Shown: positions 36,097 through 44,089 of the stretch, piece by piece
Layout of the letters: each line of letters begins with the position of its first letter
Position numbering within the stretch: the first letter of the stretch is position 1
From: Methylobacterium sp. Leaf91
GTDB taxonomy: Bacteria; Pseudomonadota; Alphaproteobacteria; Rhizobiales; Beijerinckiaceae
DNA length: 64,000 nt
Assembly: GCF_001422815.1 (NCBI RefSeq)
Contig: NZ_LMMP01000045.1
Span: 64,504-128,503, forward strand
Direction of reading: 5' to 3'
Notes under the pieces: generated by a model
Databases searched by the model: none
The model's input: the letters and a program-made list of their open reading frames with translations, nothing else
What the model was told of the DNA's origin: nothing
Program-made: the position numbers and the translations under genes

Positions 36097-36807
36097 GTGA
36101 GCGGACCCGATCTGCGTCGTGCCGCCGCCGCCCGCGCCCTCGACCTCGTCGAGGATGGGATGCGACTCGGCATCGGTACCGGCAGCACCGCCAACGTGTT
36201 CGTGGAGCTTCTCGGCGCCAGGGTGCGCGAGGGACTCAAGGTGACGGGTGTACCGACCTCGGAGGCGACGCGAATCGCCGCCGAGCGCGTCGGCATTCCC
36301 CTGGCCACCCTCGAAGACCTGCCCGAACTCGACCTCACCATCGATGGCGCTGATGAGATCGATGCCGCGATGCGTCTGGTGAAGGGCGGCGGCGGCGCAC
36401 TCCTGCGCGAAAAGATCGTGACTTTCGCGAGCCGCCGTATGGTGGTGATCGCCGACGCGGCGAAATCCGTGACCACCCTCGGCGCGTTTCCGCTGCCGGT
36501 GGAGGTCAATTCGTTCGGCCTCGGCGCTACCCGCATCGCCGTGGGAAAGGCCATCGAGAGTGCTGGCTGCGCGGGCGATCTCGTGCCGCGCTCCGGACCC
36601 GGCGGCTCGCCCTTCGTGACAGATGGCGGCCATCTCATCCTCGATGCCCATCTGAAGGTCATCGCCGATCCCGAACGCCTGTCCGCCGCGCTCTGGGCGG
36701 TGCCCGGCGTGGTCGAGCACGGTCTGTTCATCGGGCTCGCCACGGGCGCAATCCTGGCGGAGGCCCGTGACGGGCAGGCGCATGTCACCTGTCTCGGCGC
36801 GGTCTGA
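36097..36807 (+). CDS. rpiA: Ribose-5-phosphate isomerase A
   Basis: 236 aa from a GTG start at 36097. Motifs of RpiA are complete: [45 protein letters not shown] with the catalytic Asp, and [13 protein letters not shown]. The frame extends upstream but the family begins at DLRRAAA, so the GTG is preferred. It interconverts ribose-5-phosphate and ribulose-5-phosphate. DUF2059 follows 51 bp downstream. Confidence 0.92.
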   Translation: MSGPDLRRAAAARALDLVEDGMRLGIGTGSTANVFVELLGARVREGLKVTGVPTSEATRIAAERVGIPLATLEDLPELDLTIDGADEIDAAMRLVKGGGGALLREKIVTFASRRMVVIADAAKSVTTLGAFPLPVEVNSFGLGATRIAVGKAIESAGCAGDLVPRSGPGGSPFVTDGGHLILDAHLKVIADPERLSAALWAVPGVVEHGLFIGLATGAILAEARDGQAHVTCLGAV

Positions 36808-36858
36808 CGCGCTTCCCCATCCGCTTGATTCCTCGACACGTCTTTCCGGAGCGCTCGC

Positions 36859-37452
36859 ATGTCCCGCCGCCCCCTCTTTTTCGTCCTGACCGCCTCGGTC
36901 CTCGCCGGAATCCTCTCCGTCTCGGCTCCGACCGCCGGCCTGGCTCAGGCGCAGAAGCCTGCCGCGCCGGCCAAGCCCGGGGCCAAGCCCGCTGCGCCCG
37001 CGCCTTCGACGCCCGCGGCCCAGCAGCCGACCTACACACCGAACCATCTGGCCCTGGCTCGCGAAGTCACCCTCAGCTCCGGCATCGCCCGGTCGTTCGA
37101 CTCGATTCTTCCGGCCTTTGGCCAGCAGATCAAACAGGCGGCCATCACCCGCCCGGACCTGACGAAGGATCTCGATGAGGTTCTCACCTCCCTGGCGCCC
37201 GAGATGGAACTGCAAAAGCAGATGATGATCGAGACGGCGGCCAAGATCTACGCGAGCCGCCTGTCCGAGGCGGAGCTCACCGAGATCGTCGCCTTCTTCC
37301 ATTCGGCGGCGGGCAAGCGCTACGTCGAGACCCAGCCGCAGGTGCTCGACGAGATCGTCCAGGCCATGCAGAACTGGACCCAGGGTGTGTCCGAATACAT
37401 GATGGTCCGTGTGCGTGCCGAGATGGGCAAGCGCGGCCACGAACTCCAGTAA
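36859..37452 (+). CDS. Exported DUF2059 protein
   Basis: 197 aa. A signal peptide (LFFVLTASVLAGILSVSAPTAGLAQA) is followed by an Ala/Pro/Lys-rich linker (about 31-58) and a helical DUF2059 domain (about 62-190) with the LSEAELTEIVAFFHSAAGKR hallmark. The function of the family is unknown; it is probably periplasmic. The O-antigen-ligase-like gene begins 22 bp downstream. Confidence 0.85.
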   Translation: MSRRPLFFVLTASVLAGILSVSAPTAGLAQAQKPAAPAKPGAKPAAPAPSTPAAQQPTYTPNHLALAREVTLSSGIARSFDSILPAFGQQIKQAAITRPDLTKDLDEVLTSLAPEMELQKQMMIETAAKIYASRLSEAELTEIVAFFHSAAGKRYVETQPQVLDEIVQAMQNWTQGVSEYMMVRVRAEMGKRGHELQ

Positions 37453-37474
37453 CCGTCCGGTCCGCCCGTCTCCA

Positions 37475-38686
37475 ATGATCTCTTTCCCGCCCCGATCGGA
37501 GACGGTCGCACGCCTACGCGCCGCCGGTGCCATCACACTCGCCATCCTTCCGGTGGCCATGGCGCTGGCCAATCGGTCGAGCCCGACCGTCGTCGGCCTC
37601 TCCGCCTCGTTCTTCCTCATCGCCGGGCTGATCGAGGATGCGCGCGGTACGGTGCGGTTCGTGGCGAGGCCGCTCGCCACGCCGATCGGTCTCGCAGTCC
37701 TCGGCTTCGTCGTCTGGTCGCTGGCGAGCATCTCCTGGAGCCCGGTGAAGGATCTGTCCTGGCGCAACATGCAGGAATTCCTGCCGACCGTCGCGGGGGC
37801 CTATCTCCTCGCGCGCCTCGCGCCCGGAAACATGCCGGCCTTCACGCCCCGGCTCGCCGCCTGGTCCATCGCGATCGCCGGCCTCTACATCGTCGTGGCC
37901 CTGGCCAACCACCTTCCCCTCCATCGGGCGATGGGCTCGCGGGTGGCGCTGTTCGTCTTCAATCGCCCAGCCCTGACGATCGCGCCCGTAATGGGGCCCC
38001 TGGCTTATCTTCTCTACCGGCGCGGGCATGGGATCGCGGCGCTTTTGGTGATCGTGATCAGTACCGGGGCCATCCTGCGATCGATCAGCGGCGCCGCCGC
38101 CATGGGTCTCGCAGCCGGTGCCATCACGGCCCTCATCGCCGTCCTGACCCCTCGCCGGGTCGGGCTCGCCATCGTGGGCGCTGCCCTGGCTCTCGCCCTC
38201 GTCCTCTCGCCGATCGAGGGGGATATTCTTCAGAAAGTCATGCCCGATGCCATCCACGAGCGTCTGGTCCAGAGCAGTTCGCGCGCACGGGTCGCCATCG
38301 CTCGCAGCTTCGGCGCGGCCGTAGCCCTCGATCCCTGGCAAGGCGCCGGGTTCGGGACCTCGGCGCGATTCATCGATACGCCCGTTGCCGCACGGATCGA
38401 GCCCGGCCTGCGCCCGATGCTGGCGGTGGGCCACCCGCACAACATCTTCCTGCAGATCTGGGCTGAGCTCGGTATCGTCGGCGCAACCCTGGCCGGGGCG
38501 ATCCTGATGATGATGGTGGCGCTCATCGGACGCCTGCCGCGCGGGGAAAGCGTCATCGCCCTCGGCCTCGTGGGGTCGTGCACGGCCGTCGCCTTCGTGG
38601 AGCACGGGGCCTGGCAGGGCTGGTGGATCGCGGCTGTCGGTGCCGCCGTCGCCTGGACGCGCGAGGCTGGCAAGGAGCCGGCATGA
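37475..38686 (+). CDS. O-antigen-ligase/Wzy-like membrane protein
   Basis: 403 aa with about 10-12 membrane helices. The Wzy_C-type large loop lies around residues 275-320 and has GAGFGTSARF and the conserved HPHNIFLQIWAELGIVG segment that marks WaaL and polymerase-like enzymes. These proteins join or polymerise lipid-linked sugars at the periplasmic face. Which polysaccharide is involved cannot be told; no glycosyltransferases are nearby. A related protein lies at 59828-61102. Confidence 0.82.
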   Translation: MISFPPRSETVARLRAAGAITLAILPVAMALANRSSPTVVGLSASFFLIAGLIEDARGTVRFVARPLATPIGLAVLGFVVWSLASISWSPVKDLSWRNMQEFLPTVAGAYLLARLAPGNMPAFTPRLAAWSIAIAGLYIVVALANHLPLHRAMGSRVALFVFNRPALTIAPVMGPLAYLLYRRGHGIAALLVIVISTGAILRSISGAAAMGLAAGAITALIAVLTPRRVGLAIVGAALALALVLSPIEGDILQKVMPDAIHERLVQSSSRARVAIARSFGAAVALDPWQGAGFGTSARFIDTPVAARIEPGLRPMLAVGHPHNIFLQIWAELGIVGATLAGAILMMMVALIGRLPRGESVIALGLVGSCTAVAFVEHGAWQGWWIAAVGAAVAWTREAGKEPA

Positions 38687-38708
38687 AACCCGGCCCGTCC
38701 TGGCCGCT

Positions 38709-40082
38709 TCAGGCGGCCTCGGCCTCGACGCGGTTACGGCCGGAGGATTTGGCGCGGTAGAGCGCGAGGTCGGCCCGCTTCAGCATATCGGCCGGTCCCG
38801 AATCGTCGGCATGGCGGCACGCTACCCCGATGGAGACGGTGACGTGGATGTCCCGCGTTTCCCGCTGGATCAGGAACGGCACCGCTTCGATGCGTTCGCG
38901 GATGCGCTCGGCGATGTGATGGGCGGCCTCCGGCTCCGCATCGGGCAGAATGATGACCACCTCTTCGCCGCCATAGCGGGCGACGATATCGATCTCGCGG
39001 GTATGCAGGCGGATGCGGTTGGCAAAGGAGCGGAGCACCTCGTCACCGGCATCGTGACCGTAGGTGTCGTTAATCGTTTTGAACCGGTCGATATCGAGCA
39101 TCAGCATCGAGACTGCGCGGTGACGCGGGGCGGCATCGGCGAACAGCACCGCGAGATGGCTGTCGAGGTAGCGCCTGTTGTGCAGCCCGGTGAGGCCATC
39201 CGTGACGGCCATTTCCATGGATGCCTGCACGGCGCCGCGCAGGGTTTCCGAAAAGCGGCTGCGACGCAGCTGGGTGCGTACGCGGGCGACGAGTTCGTTC
39301 CGGTCGACCGGGCGCAGCAGATAATCGTGCACGCCGAATTCGAGGCCGCGGATGACCCGCGCCCTTTCGTTCTCCTCGGCGATCATCATCACCGGCATGT
39401 TGCGGATGCGGTCGAGGGACAGGATCTGGCTGCAGAGGCGCAGGCCGTCGAACCCCTGAAGGTCGAGGCTCACGAGAGCCAGCTCGAAATCGCCTTCGAT
39501 GGCCAGGACCAGGGCGTCGTGCGGATCGGCGACCACGGTGACCCGATGGTGCTGGCTGAGGGCCGCCGATAGCCGCTCGGCCGAGCTCGCCCGATCCTCG
39601 ACCAGCAGGATCGAGGCGTTCTGGCCGTCCTCGGCGGTGGCGAGGGCGAGGGGATCGCCCATGCCGAATTCCCGGGAGGCGAGCGCCCTTTGGCGCAGCT
39701 CGTCGGTGACCGCCTTGAGGCGGACGAGGTTGCGTACCCGCGCGAACAGGGCAGTGTCGTCGATGGGCTTCGTCAGGAAATCGTCGGCCCCCGCATCGAG
39801 GCCGCGCAACCTGTCAGCCGGCTGGTCGAGGGCCGTCACCATCACGACCGGAAGGTGGGCGGTGGTCGGACTGCTCTTGAGGCGGCGGCAGACCTCGAAC
39901 CCGTCCATGCCCGGCATCATCACGTCGAGCAGGACGAGATCGCACAGGCCCTTCTCACAGATCGAGATCGCATCCGGCCCGTTCATGGCCGCCAGAACGT
40001 CGAAATACTCGAGCGACAGCTTGGTCTCGAGCAGCTTCACATTCGGAAAGAGATCATCGACGATCAGGATGCGGGCCGACAT
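38709..40082 (-). CDS. pleD: PleD response regulator, diguanylate cyclase
   Basis: 457 aa with the PleD layout REC-REC-GGDEF. The phospho-acceptor is D53 in VLLDVMMPGMD; the second receiver (about 155-275) is an adaptor. The GGDEF domain has GGEEV near residue 370 as active site and a RxxD inhibitory site (REID) five residues earlier. It makes cyclic di-GMP and controls polar development with DivK. divK lies 56 bp upstream on the same strand, the arrangement known from Caulobacter. Confidence 0.95.
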   Translation of the reverse strand: MSARILIVDDLFPNVKLLETKLSLEYFDVLAAMNGPDAISICEKGLCDLVLLDVMMPGMDGFEVCRRLKSSPTTAHLPVVMVTALDQPADRLRGLDAGADDFLTKPIDDTALFARVRNLVRLKAVTDELRQRALASREFGMGDPLALATAEDGQNASILLVEDRASSAERLSAALSQHHRVTVVADPHDALVLAIEGDFELALVSLDLQGFDGLRLCSQILSLDRIRNMPVMMIAEENERARVIRGLEFGVHDYLLRPVDRNELVARVRTQLRRSRFSETLRGAVQASMEMAVTDGLTGLHNRRYLDSHLAVLFADAAPRHRAVSMLMLDIDRFKTINDTYGHDAGDEVLRSFANRIRLHTREIDIVARYGGEEVVIILPDAEPEAAHHIAERIRERIEAVPFLIQRETRDIHVTVSIGVACRHADDSGPADMLKRADLALYRAKSSGRNRVEAEAA

Positions 40083-40138
40083 CGTTCCTCGCTCAAGTTA
40101 ACGGGCTCGACGGGACGACCCTGTCGACGGTGTGCTCC

Positions 40139-40516
40139 TCAACGGGCTCCGTCGCCGAGGTAGAGGCGGACGGTGGCAAGAAACTTGGCAACCGAGATCG
40201 GCTTCGACAGATAGGCTTCGCAGCCCCCTTCGCGGATGCGCTCCTCATCGCCCTTCATGGCGAAGGCCGTGATGGCGATGACGGGGATATGCTTGAGGTC
40301 GTCGTCTTCCTTCAGCCACTTCGTGACTTCGAGGCCGGAAACCTCGGGAAGCTGGATGTCCATCAGAATCAGGTCGGGACGGTGGGCGCGGGCGAGTTCG
40401 ATGGCCTCGATCCCATTGGCCGTCTTGAGAGTCGCGTAGCCATGCCCTTCCAACAGATCGTTGAAGAGCTTCATGTTCAGCTCGTTGTCCTCGACGATGA
40501 GCACTGTTTTCGGCAT
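40139..40516 (-). CDS. divK: Single-domain response regulator DivK
   Basis: 125 aa, a lone receiver domain. D53 in [19 protein letters not shown] is the phosphorylation site; the [15 protein letters not shown] and YLSKPI segments are as in DivK. It relays polarity and cell-cycle signals from DivJ and PleC and acts through DivL. It precedes pleD in a probable operon. Confidence 0.95.
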   Translation of the reverse strand: MPKTVLIVEDNELNMKLFNDLLEGHGYATLKTANGIEAIELARAHRPDLILMDIQLPEVSGLEVTKWLKEDDDLKHIPVIAITAFAMKGDEERIREGGCEAYLSKPISVAKFLATVRLYLGDGAR

Positions 40517-40592
40517 GGCTCATTGTTCCCGGCAGGCTGGCGGCGCATTTTGGAAGGACCGGCGTCCCGCTCGATGAGAACCTAAGGGATAC

Positions 40593-40898
40593 ATGTTGAC
40601 GAAACGCAAATCCGACCGCCCCGATCAATCCGCGGAGCAGGTCGCCATCTCGGTGCTCGGATGGATCGCGGAGGACGGCGACAGGCTCTTGCCGTTCATG
40701 GCCTCCTCCGGCCTGACACCCGATACGTTGCGGGAGAGTGCTGCCGATCCCGCCTTTCTCTCGGCGGTCCTCGACCATGTCATGGGCGACGAAGCCGTGC
40801 TGATCGCCTGCGCCACGGCACTCGATATGAAACCGGAGCGCATTGCCGACGCGTGGCGCCGTCTCGGCCCCCCCGATCCCGATGCCGATTTCGGCTGA
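40593..40898 (+). CDS. DUF3572 protein
   Basis: 101 aa, all-helical, matching DUF3572: QVAISVLGWIAEDGDRLLPFMASSG and FLSAVLDHVMGDEAVLIACA. The family is confined mostly to alphaproteobacteria and often sits next to divK/pleD; its role is not known. It starts 76 bp from and divergent to divK. Confidence 0.85.
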   Translation: MLTKRKSDRPDQSAEQVAISVLGWIAEDGDRLLPFMASSGLTPDTLRESAADPAFLSAVLDHVMGDEAVLIACATALDMKPERIADAWRRLGPPDPDADFG

Positions 40899-40989
40899 CG
40901 CCCCGGTCCGGCGGCCGGCAACGTAAGGCTGCGCGCCGCTGCTCCCGTATAGGGGCGACACTACGAGAGACGTCTAGAGCCTAGACCCG

Positions 40990-41006
40990 CCCGCCTCGAC
41001 GAGGCG
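40990..41006. terminator. Bidirectional hairpin between convergent genes
   Basis: CCGCCTCG-A-CGAGGCGG is a perfect 8-bp inverted repeat between the stops of the DUF3572 and EipB genes. It could serve both strands. No T-tract. Confidence 0.5.
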
Positions 41007-41021
41007 GCGGGGCGACAGGCG

Positions 41022-41882
41022 TCAGGGCTTGCACTCGGCCTCGGTCTTGGCCTCGGCCTTGTGCAGGTCGAGACGGCTGAGGTCGCCCGCGATGGTGAAA
41101 TCACCGTAGTTGAGGCTGAGTCCGCCGCTCACACCATTCTCGTAGAGGAGAAAGGAGAGGACGTAGACCGGGGTGCGCTCGCCCTGTCCGGCAGTGAAGT
41201 AGCTGAGGGTCACAGGCCAGCGCCGCATCCCCGCCATCTCGCCCTCCCGCAGGGGCTTGTCGCGGTCGGCCGCACCATTCTTCGCGGGCTCGTCCGTGGT
41301 GACCGGCTTGCCGATCACCGCGAGCGTGTCGAAGATCTTGCGCCCGTCGTCCGACCCGTCGAACACCTTGGCCGACATCGTCGTCTCGCCGGCCTGTGCC
41401 GCTTCGATCATGCGGCGCATGTGGAAGGTCGGAAACAATACGGGGCCGGTCTCGGTGTATTGGTCGCGCTTGGGCTCCTTGAGCTTGACCTTCAACGCCT
41501 CGGCGCCGCTCTCTGCTGTCCCATCCACTGCCGTGGATGCGCTGCCGTTGAGCACCGTGTTGGTCTTGAAGCGGAAATGATGGCCGTCGCCGCCCTCGAA
41601 GGTGGTGTTGCGCAGATCAGAAAGACGCTTGCCGGTCTCGCCGCTGTCTAGCTCCGTCACCTGCCGGGTCTGCATCGTGTAGCCCTTGCAGGCATCGCCG
41701 CTGAACTCGAGGACGATGCGACCCCGCGCACTCTCCACCGCCCGCGCGCCCCGGCTCTCGGCCAGCGACAGGTCGTAGACCGCGCGGTGGCCGGCCAGTC
41801 GCATCGGCGCGGCCTCAGCAATGGCCGTGAAGGCGGCGAGTGCGCCGAACGCGATGGCGAGGGTGGAACTTGGCAACCGCAT
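41022..41882 (-). CDS. eipB: EipB/DUF1849 cell-envelope integrity protein
   Basis: 286 aa from the ATG at 41882. A signal peptide (LAIAFGALAAFTAIAEA) precedes the EipB domain, with HRAVYDLSLAESRGARAV, RIVLEFSGDACKGYT, the paired cysteines expected for the disulfide (second one near the C-terminal AECKP), and LLYENGVSGGLSLNYGDFTI. EipB is a periplasmic beta-spiral protein needed for envelope integrity in Brucella. Function is by homology. Confidence 0.85.
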   Translation of the reverse strand: MRLPSSTLAIAFGALAAFTAIAEAAPMRLAGHRAVYDLSLAESRGARAVESARGRIVLEFSGDACKGYTMQTRQVTELDSGETGKRLSDLRNTTFEGGDGHHFRFKTNTVLNGSASTAVDGTAESGAEALKVKLKEPKRDQYTETGPVLFPTFHMRRMIEAAQAGETTMSAKVFDGSDDGRKIFDTLAVIGKPVTTDEPAKNGAADRDKPLREGEMAGMRRWPVTLSYFTAGQGERTPVYVLSFLLYENGVSGGLSLNYGDFTIAGDLSRLDLHKAEAKTEAECKP

Positions 41883-42021
41883 GAGGTCTCCCGATGGACG
41901 CGCCGGTCGAAGGGAACGGCGTGCCGATGCGTCGACACAGATAGGGGGTCGATGCCGGAGCGGCAACGGCGGCGTATTCTCGTGCGGTGGCGCGGCCCTC
42001 GAAGGTGGCCGGGCATCGGCC

Positions 42022-42765
42022 TCACCCGTCGAGAAGTGCCACACGTGATTCCTCGCCGGTTCGGTTCTCGCGGAAGCGTCCTTGCCGGATGAAGCGCAGG
42101 GAGGCCGCGATCGCAGCCCGGTTCAGGATCAGCAGGTCATGGGTGGAATGGATCGTCAGATGGTCGGTCATGCCGGCCACGCGGGTTCGCGCCACGCTGA
42201 CACGGCCGTCATTGGGGCGAGGCAGGATCAGGAAGGATTCGATCAGCCAGATCGAGCGGTCCGCCGCGATGATCCCGAGGGGAAAATCGACCTCGCCGAG
42301 GAGGGCGACGAGATCCCGGTCGCGAAAGGTGGTGAGCTGCACCCCCGCCGGGCCGAAGAACAGGCGGTAGGGCAGCATCCGGTGGAGGAAGTCGGCGACT
42401 TCGCTGCCGCCATTCGGCGTTCCCAGCATCACCACGCGGCCGAGATTGGCCGGGCGATGCCGGTTGATGAGCCCGCGCGCGACGAGGCCGCCCATGGAAT
42501 GGGTGACGAAATGCACCCGCGCGACCCCGGCGGCGAAACCCGCCACCTGTGGCGCCACCTCGGCGACGATGCTGGCGAGGTCTGCCTTCCGCCCCGGATA
42601 ATTCAAGTTGAGGGTGTGGAATCCCTCGGCCTTGAAAGCGCGCTCCATCCGCCCGAGGGAGGCCGAGCGCCGCGCGATGCCGTGAAGCAGCACGACGCCT
42701 TCCCGGGCGCGGGCTTCCCCTGGCCGATCGTCCGGGCCAAGGAAGGTGAGCGGCAAAGCCGTCAT
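42022..42765 (-). CDS. Alpha/beta hydrolase, lipase-like
   Basis: 247 aa. VVLLHGIARRS gives the oxyanion-hole region, and the nucleophile elbow is THSMGG in VHFVTHSMGGLVARG. VVMLGTPNGGSEVADFL is typical of PGAP1-like or triacylglycerol-lipase-like proteins. A histidine in MTDHLTIHSTHDLLI could complete the triad. No signal peptide from this start, so probably cytoplasmic. The ATG at 42765 follows GGGGAGACACCCG. Confidence 0.8.
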   Translation of the reverse strand: MTALPLTFLGPDDRPGEARAREGVVLLHGIARRSASLGRMERAFKAEGFHTLNLNYPGRKADLASIVAEVAPQVAGFAAGVARVHFVTHSMGGLVARGLINRHRPANLGRVVMLGTPNGGSEVADFLHRMLPYRLFFGPAGVQLTTFRDRDLVALLGEVDFPLGIIAADRSIWLIESFLILPRPNDGRVSVARTRVAGMTDHLTIHSTHDLLILNRAAIAASLRFIRQGRFRENRTGEESRVALLDG

Positions 42766-42872
42766 CGGGTGTCTCCCCGCAGCGCATCGCCCGATCATCG
42801 GGCTGCCGAAGGGGTAGAGCCCGCCACGGCCATGACGCAAGCGAGGAAACGTCCGATGCCGGCCACACTCGC

Positions 42873-44063
42873 GTGAGCGCCAGCGCCAAGGATCGCCGAA
42901 GCCTGTTCGGCCATCTCGCGCTGTTCACGGCGCTTTATGGCGGGTACGGCGCGCTGTCGCCGTTCCTGCCGCTGTTCCTCGAACAGCGCGGATTGTCGGC
43001 GCAGAAGATCGCCTGGCTCCTGGCGATGGCGATGCTGGTGCGGATGGCTGCCGGGCCGCTGGCCGGACGGATCGCCGACCGATGGGGGATCGTCGGCCCG
43101 GTCTTCACTCTTGCCGCCGCCCTGACGGGGGTGGCGGCCTCGGCCCATCTGGCGGTTGCTGGTTTCGCCGGTCTCTTCATCGTCGCTCTCGCCTATGCGG
43201 TCTTCACCGCGCCCCTGGCCCCGTTCGCCGATGCCCTCGCCCTCTCGGCTTCGGAAGGTGGGCGACGCTTCGCCTATGGCTGGGTGAGGGGGGCCGGTTC
43301 GGCCGCCTTCATCCTGGCCACCAGCCTCGCCGGCATGGTGGTGCTGAACGTCGGAATCAGAGGCGCGATCCTCCTCGGGGCGGGGCTCTTCATCGCCGCC
43401 GGCTTCGCAGCCTGGACGCTGCCGACCCAGCCGATCGCTGAGCACGCGAGACCGGCCGCAGGGCGAGGCCTGATGATCGTCCTGGCGAACCGGCGGTTCG
43501 GGCTCGTCGTCCTCGCCGCTTCCCTGATCCTCGGCGCCCATGCCTTGCACGACGCTTTCGCGATGATCCTGTGGAGCCGCAATGGCATCACGCCGGATGT
43601 CGCCGGGTTGCTCTGGGCGGAGGCGGTGGCGTCGGAAATCGTGGTCTTCCTCGTCGCCGGCCCATGGATCCTGGCGCGGCTGGATCCGGGTCGGGCGATC
43701 GGGCTCGCCGCCCTCTTCGGGGCGCTGCGATGGGGGATCAGTGCCGAGATTGTGTCGCTGACCGCGCTCATGGCGATCCAGTGCCTGCACGGGCTCACCT
43801 TCGCGCTCCTGCATCTCGCCTGCCTGAAGGAGATCGGTCGCTGCGTGCCGCAGAACCTCACCGCCACGGCCCTGACCCTCTATGGTCCCCTCGGCCTCGG
43901 CCTGTCCTCTGCCTTGTTCACGCTTGCGGCCGGTCCGCTCTTCGCCGCTTACGGGGCGTCGGGGTTCTGGGTCATGAGCGGGGTCAGTCTCGCGGCCCTT
44001 CCGGTGGCAGTCCTTCTGGCGCGCAGCGAGCGGTCGCGATCGGGCGAGAGAGTACATAGATAG
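42873..44063 (+). CDS. MFS transporter, HcaT/LacY-like (MFS_1_like)
   Basis: 396 aa with about 12 membrane helices, beginning at a GTG. ALYGGYGALSPFLPLFLEQRG and AMLVRMAAGPLAGRIADRWG mark the 3-phenylpropionate transporter HcaT-like group. The substrate is unknown. priA starts 26 bp downstream on the same strand. It diverges from the hydrolase gene. Confidence 0.82.
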   Translation: MSASAKDRRSLFGHLALFTALYGGYGALSPFLPLFLEQRGLSAQKIAWLLAMAMLVRMAAGPLAGRIADRWGIVGPVFTLAAALTGVAASAHLAVAGFAGLFIVALAYAVFTAPLAPFADALALSASEGGRRFAYGWVRGAGSAAFILATSLAGMVVLNVGIRGAILLGAGLFIAAGFAAWTLPTQPIAEHARPAAGRGLMIVLANRRFGLVVLAASLILGAHALHDAFAMILWSRNGITPDVAGLLWAEAVASEIVVFLVAGPWILARLDPGRAIGLAALFGALRWGISAEIVSLTALMAIQCLHGLTFALLHLACLKEIGRCVPQNLTATALTLYGPLGLGLSSALFTLAAGPLFAAYGASGFWVMSGVSLAALPVAVLLARSERSRSGERVHR

Positions 44064-44089
44064 AACATGGTTCCCATGCAGAAGAGCCC

